From the NCBI GenBank assembly GCA_025057335.1, contig JANWXG010000149.1, forward strand, positions 1 through 6,613: a stretch of DNA of 6,613 nt. The letters are read 5' to 3'. The DNA comes from a bacterium (GTDB lineage Bacteria > Armatimonadota > HRBIN16). A model generated the notes under the pieces. It did no database searches. It worked only from the letters and a program-made list of their open reading frames with translations, and was not told the DNA's origin. The position numbers and the translations under genes are program-made. Positions 5,391-6,613 of this stretch are shown piece after piece. The number at the start of each line of letters is the position of its first letter. Position 1 is the stretch's first letter.

Positions 5391-6074
5391 TCAGTCGGTG
5401 GCGCTCCACACGTTGCCCCAGAACTCAGGCTTGTACCAGTAGTCTCCTCTTCGGGTCACTGCTGCCTTCTTCACATAGCCAGCGTGACCGTCGAGGTAAG
5501 CCACGTTCACGCCCTCCTGATGGCGCGGGTCCCAGAAGGACTGAGCGTCTGCAGCCATGTACTGGTTCTCGAAGCGGAAGTAGCCCCAGGCGTACGCCTT
5601 ACCGTCGGCGTTGTTCCAGTACAGGGTGTCCATGAACCAGCATCGCTCGGCAGGACGGTTCTGGGAGGTGTACTGCCGAATGGGCCAGGTAGACCCTGTG
5701 AAGTACTCAGACGCTCCCCAGGCGTTGATGCCATAGTGGGAGATTAAGCCAATAGTGGGTTCGTCCCACCCAGTGACGTTGGGGTTGCCTAGGCTGGGGC
5801 ACCAGTGGATTTGCCAGTTCTTGTTGTACGGACGCACCAGCACGGGCCAGGGGTTGAAGGGGTCCCACCACTGAGCGGGCACGCACATGTCGTCATAGTC
5901 CTGGATATACATCAGCGCAGCCAGCGCCATGTTTTTGATGTTGGACAGGCACTGCGTTTGCCGCGCCTTCGCCCGTGCTTGTGCGAAGACAGGGAACAGG
6001 ATGGCTGCCAGTATCGCGATAATCGCGATAACAACAAGCAGCTCAATCAGCGTAAAGCCGCGTCGGCTCTTCAT
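5391..6074 (-). CDS. Type IV pilin-like protein (pseudopilin) with H-X9-DG motif
   Basis: This 227-residue protein (from ATG 6074) begins with a classic class III signal: MKSRRG, then FTLIELLVVIAIIAILAAI. A prepilin peptidase would cut after G6 and methylate F7; E11 is the conserved fifth residue of the mature protein. The hydrophobic helix continues into FPVFAQARAKARQTQC, a hallmark of the DUF1559-like prepilin group. The globular part is rich in Trp, Tyr and Asn. Near the C-terminus a His is followed nine residues later by Asp-Gly (HQEGVNVAYLDG), the H-X9-DG signature of prepilin-processing-associated proteins. The open frame begins at 6095, but AAGGAGG at 6089-6083 lies 8 nt before ATG 6074, and the next ATG upstream (6080) is too close to it. 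The gene starts 13 bp after the regulator gene, and its ribosome binding site overlaps that stop codon. It is likely part of a type II secretion or pilus-like surface structure; its specific role is unknown. Confidence 0.92.
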   Translation of the reverse strand: MKSRRGFTLIELLVVIAIIAILAAILFPVFAQARAKARQTQCLSNIKNMALAALMYIQDYDDMCVPAQWWDPFNPWPVLVRPYNKNWQIHWCPSLGNPNVTGWDEPTIGLISHYGINAWGASEYFTGSTWPIRQYTSQNRPAERCWFMDTLYWNNADGKAYAWGYFRFENQYMAADAQSFWDPRHQEGVNVAYLDGHAGYVKKAAVTRRGDYWYKPEFWGNVWSATD

Positions 6075-6082
6075 GTTCATCG

Positions 6083-6089
6083 CCTCCTT
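6083..6089 (-). promoter_or_regulatory. Shine-Dalgarno site deciding the pseudopilin start
   Basis: AAGGAGG, a near-ideal anti-16S match, 8 nt before ATG 6074 and overlapping the TAA stop (6090-6088) of the regulator gene. It selects 6074 over the in-frame ATGs at 6095 and 6080 and suggests coupled translation. Confidence 0.8.
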
Positions 6090-6613
6090 ACCCATCTCCG
6101 TTCACAGCAGGCGGTGGCGCGCATGAGTCGCGCAGCACCACCTGAGCAGGTATCTCCACCCGTTGCGGGACCGGTTTGCCCTCCATCATGTCCATCAGCA
6201 GGCGCACGCCAGTGCACGCCATCTGTTCTAGGTCCACGCGCACAGATGAAAGCGGCGGCTGGATGGTAGAGCAGAACGGTTCGTCATCGAAGCCGATGAG
6301 CGAGAGGTCTTGCGGCACACGAACGTTCTTCTCCGTCATCGCGGGATAGGCGAACGCCAGCAAGATGTCCGACGCACCCACGATCGCCGTCAAGGGGGGA
6401 CGCACCTCCAGCAGCCGCTTGAGCGCCTCCTGCACTGTGGGGCGGGGCTTTCCGTGTTGCATCACCCAGTCTGCCTCTGGAGTGATTCCCGCCTCTTGCA
6501 GGGCTTGCAGGTAGCCCTCGAATCGCTGTGCATAATGAGGCATGTAGTGTCCGGTGAGAAAACCTATCCGCCGATGTCCTAAGCGCACCAGCTCCTGCAC
6601 CGCCTGTCGAGTG
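6088..6613 (-). CDS. LacI/GalR-type transcription regulator, C-terminal part
   Basis: The gene runs off the right edge of the window, so only the last 174 residues are visible and the DNA-binding domain is not seen. The frame stays open to the edge; the GTG at 6600 is an internal Val and not a start. The visible part is the second half of a sugar-binding regulator domain: AVQELVRLGHRRIGFLTG (typical start of the second lobe), RFEGYLQALQEAG, a TAIVGASDILLAFAY segment, and then VPQDLSLIGFDDEPFCSTIQ with PPLSSVRVDLEQMACTGVRLL. It ends in the usual VEIPAQVVLRDSCAPP. The LIGFDD and PPLSSVRVDL segments are diagnostic of LacI/GalR effector domains. A GntR-type N-terminus fused to this domain is an alternative. 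It would sense a sugar or related small molecule and control nearby genes; being first in a unit with the pseudopilin, it may control that unit. The effector is unknown. Confidence 0.9.
   Translation of the reverse strand, partial: TRQAVQELVRLGHRRIGFLTGHYMPHYAQRFEGYLQALQEAGITPEADWVMQHGKPRPTVQEALKRLLEVRPPLTAIVGASDILLAFAYPAMTEKNVRVPQDLSLIGFDDEPFCSTIQPPLSSVRVDLEQMACTGVRLLMDMMEGKPVPQRVEIPAQVVLRDSCAPPPAVNGDG

Noticed and set aside
6075..6095. Longer pseudopilin start at ATG 6095
   Set aside because: ATG 6074 has an ideal ribosome binding site at 8 nt and gives the standard MKSRRG-F leader. The 6095 start lies upstream of that site and overlaps the regulator gene.
5805..6269. 154-codon plus-strand frame opposite the pseudopilin and regulator genes
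   Set aside because: It has no recognisable domain and spans two well-supported minus-strand genes; it is a shadow frame.
6598..6600. GTG at 6600 as the start of a short regulator
   Set aside because: The frame stays open to the window edge with family-like sequence before this Val, and the product would be half a domain; the gene is simply cut by the window.

Overview
The window (6,613 bp, moderately GC-rich) is a densely packed bacterial chromosomal segment with seven protein genes and no RNA gene, insertion sequence or CRISPR array that I can see. The best taxonomic clue is the type IV pilin-like protein at 5391-6074. Its FTLIELLVVIAIIAILAAILFPVFAQARAKARQ-type N-terminus and C-terminal H-X9-DG motif belong to a family expanded in Armatimonadota, Planctomycetota and relatives. 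I favour Armatimonadota from the style of the sequence, but this is inference and not proof.

Layout. Two plus-strand genes lie on the left: a lipoprotein sugar-binding protein of an ABC importer (1-1053) and a TIM-barrel sugar (phosphate) isomerase/epimerase (1083-1892), 29 bp apart and probably one transcript. They converge on minus-strand genes that fill the rest. Reading right to left on the minus strand, the first unit is a LacI/GalR-type regulator cut by the window edge (6613-6088), then the pseudopilin (6074-5391), then a 61-residue single-pass membrane protein (5373-5188), with gaps of 13 and 17 bp. Two tandem hairpins and a good sigma-70-type promoter separate it from the second unit: a BtuF-like substrate-binding protein (5058-4234), a FecCD/BtuC permease (4223-3213) and ArgJ (3190-1991), with gaps of 10 and 22 bp. 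A weak intrinsic terminator follows argJ.

How the genes may work together. The left pair imports and isomerises a sugar. The second minus-strand unit looks like uptake of cobalamin or a metal chelate, joined to the acetyl-recycling step of arginine biosynthesis; it has no ATPase gene in the window, and its binding protein has no signal peptide. The unit at the right edge couples a sugar-type regulator to a pilin-like surface or secretion protein and a tiny membrane protein. I consider this the most interesting arrangement here, because it may be a regulated, substrate-specific pseudopilin cassette.

Two start sites are revised from the longest open frames using ribosome binding sites: BtuF-like at ATG 5058 (not TTG 5082) and the pseudopilin at ATG 6074 (not 6095).
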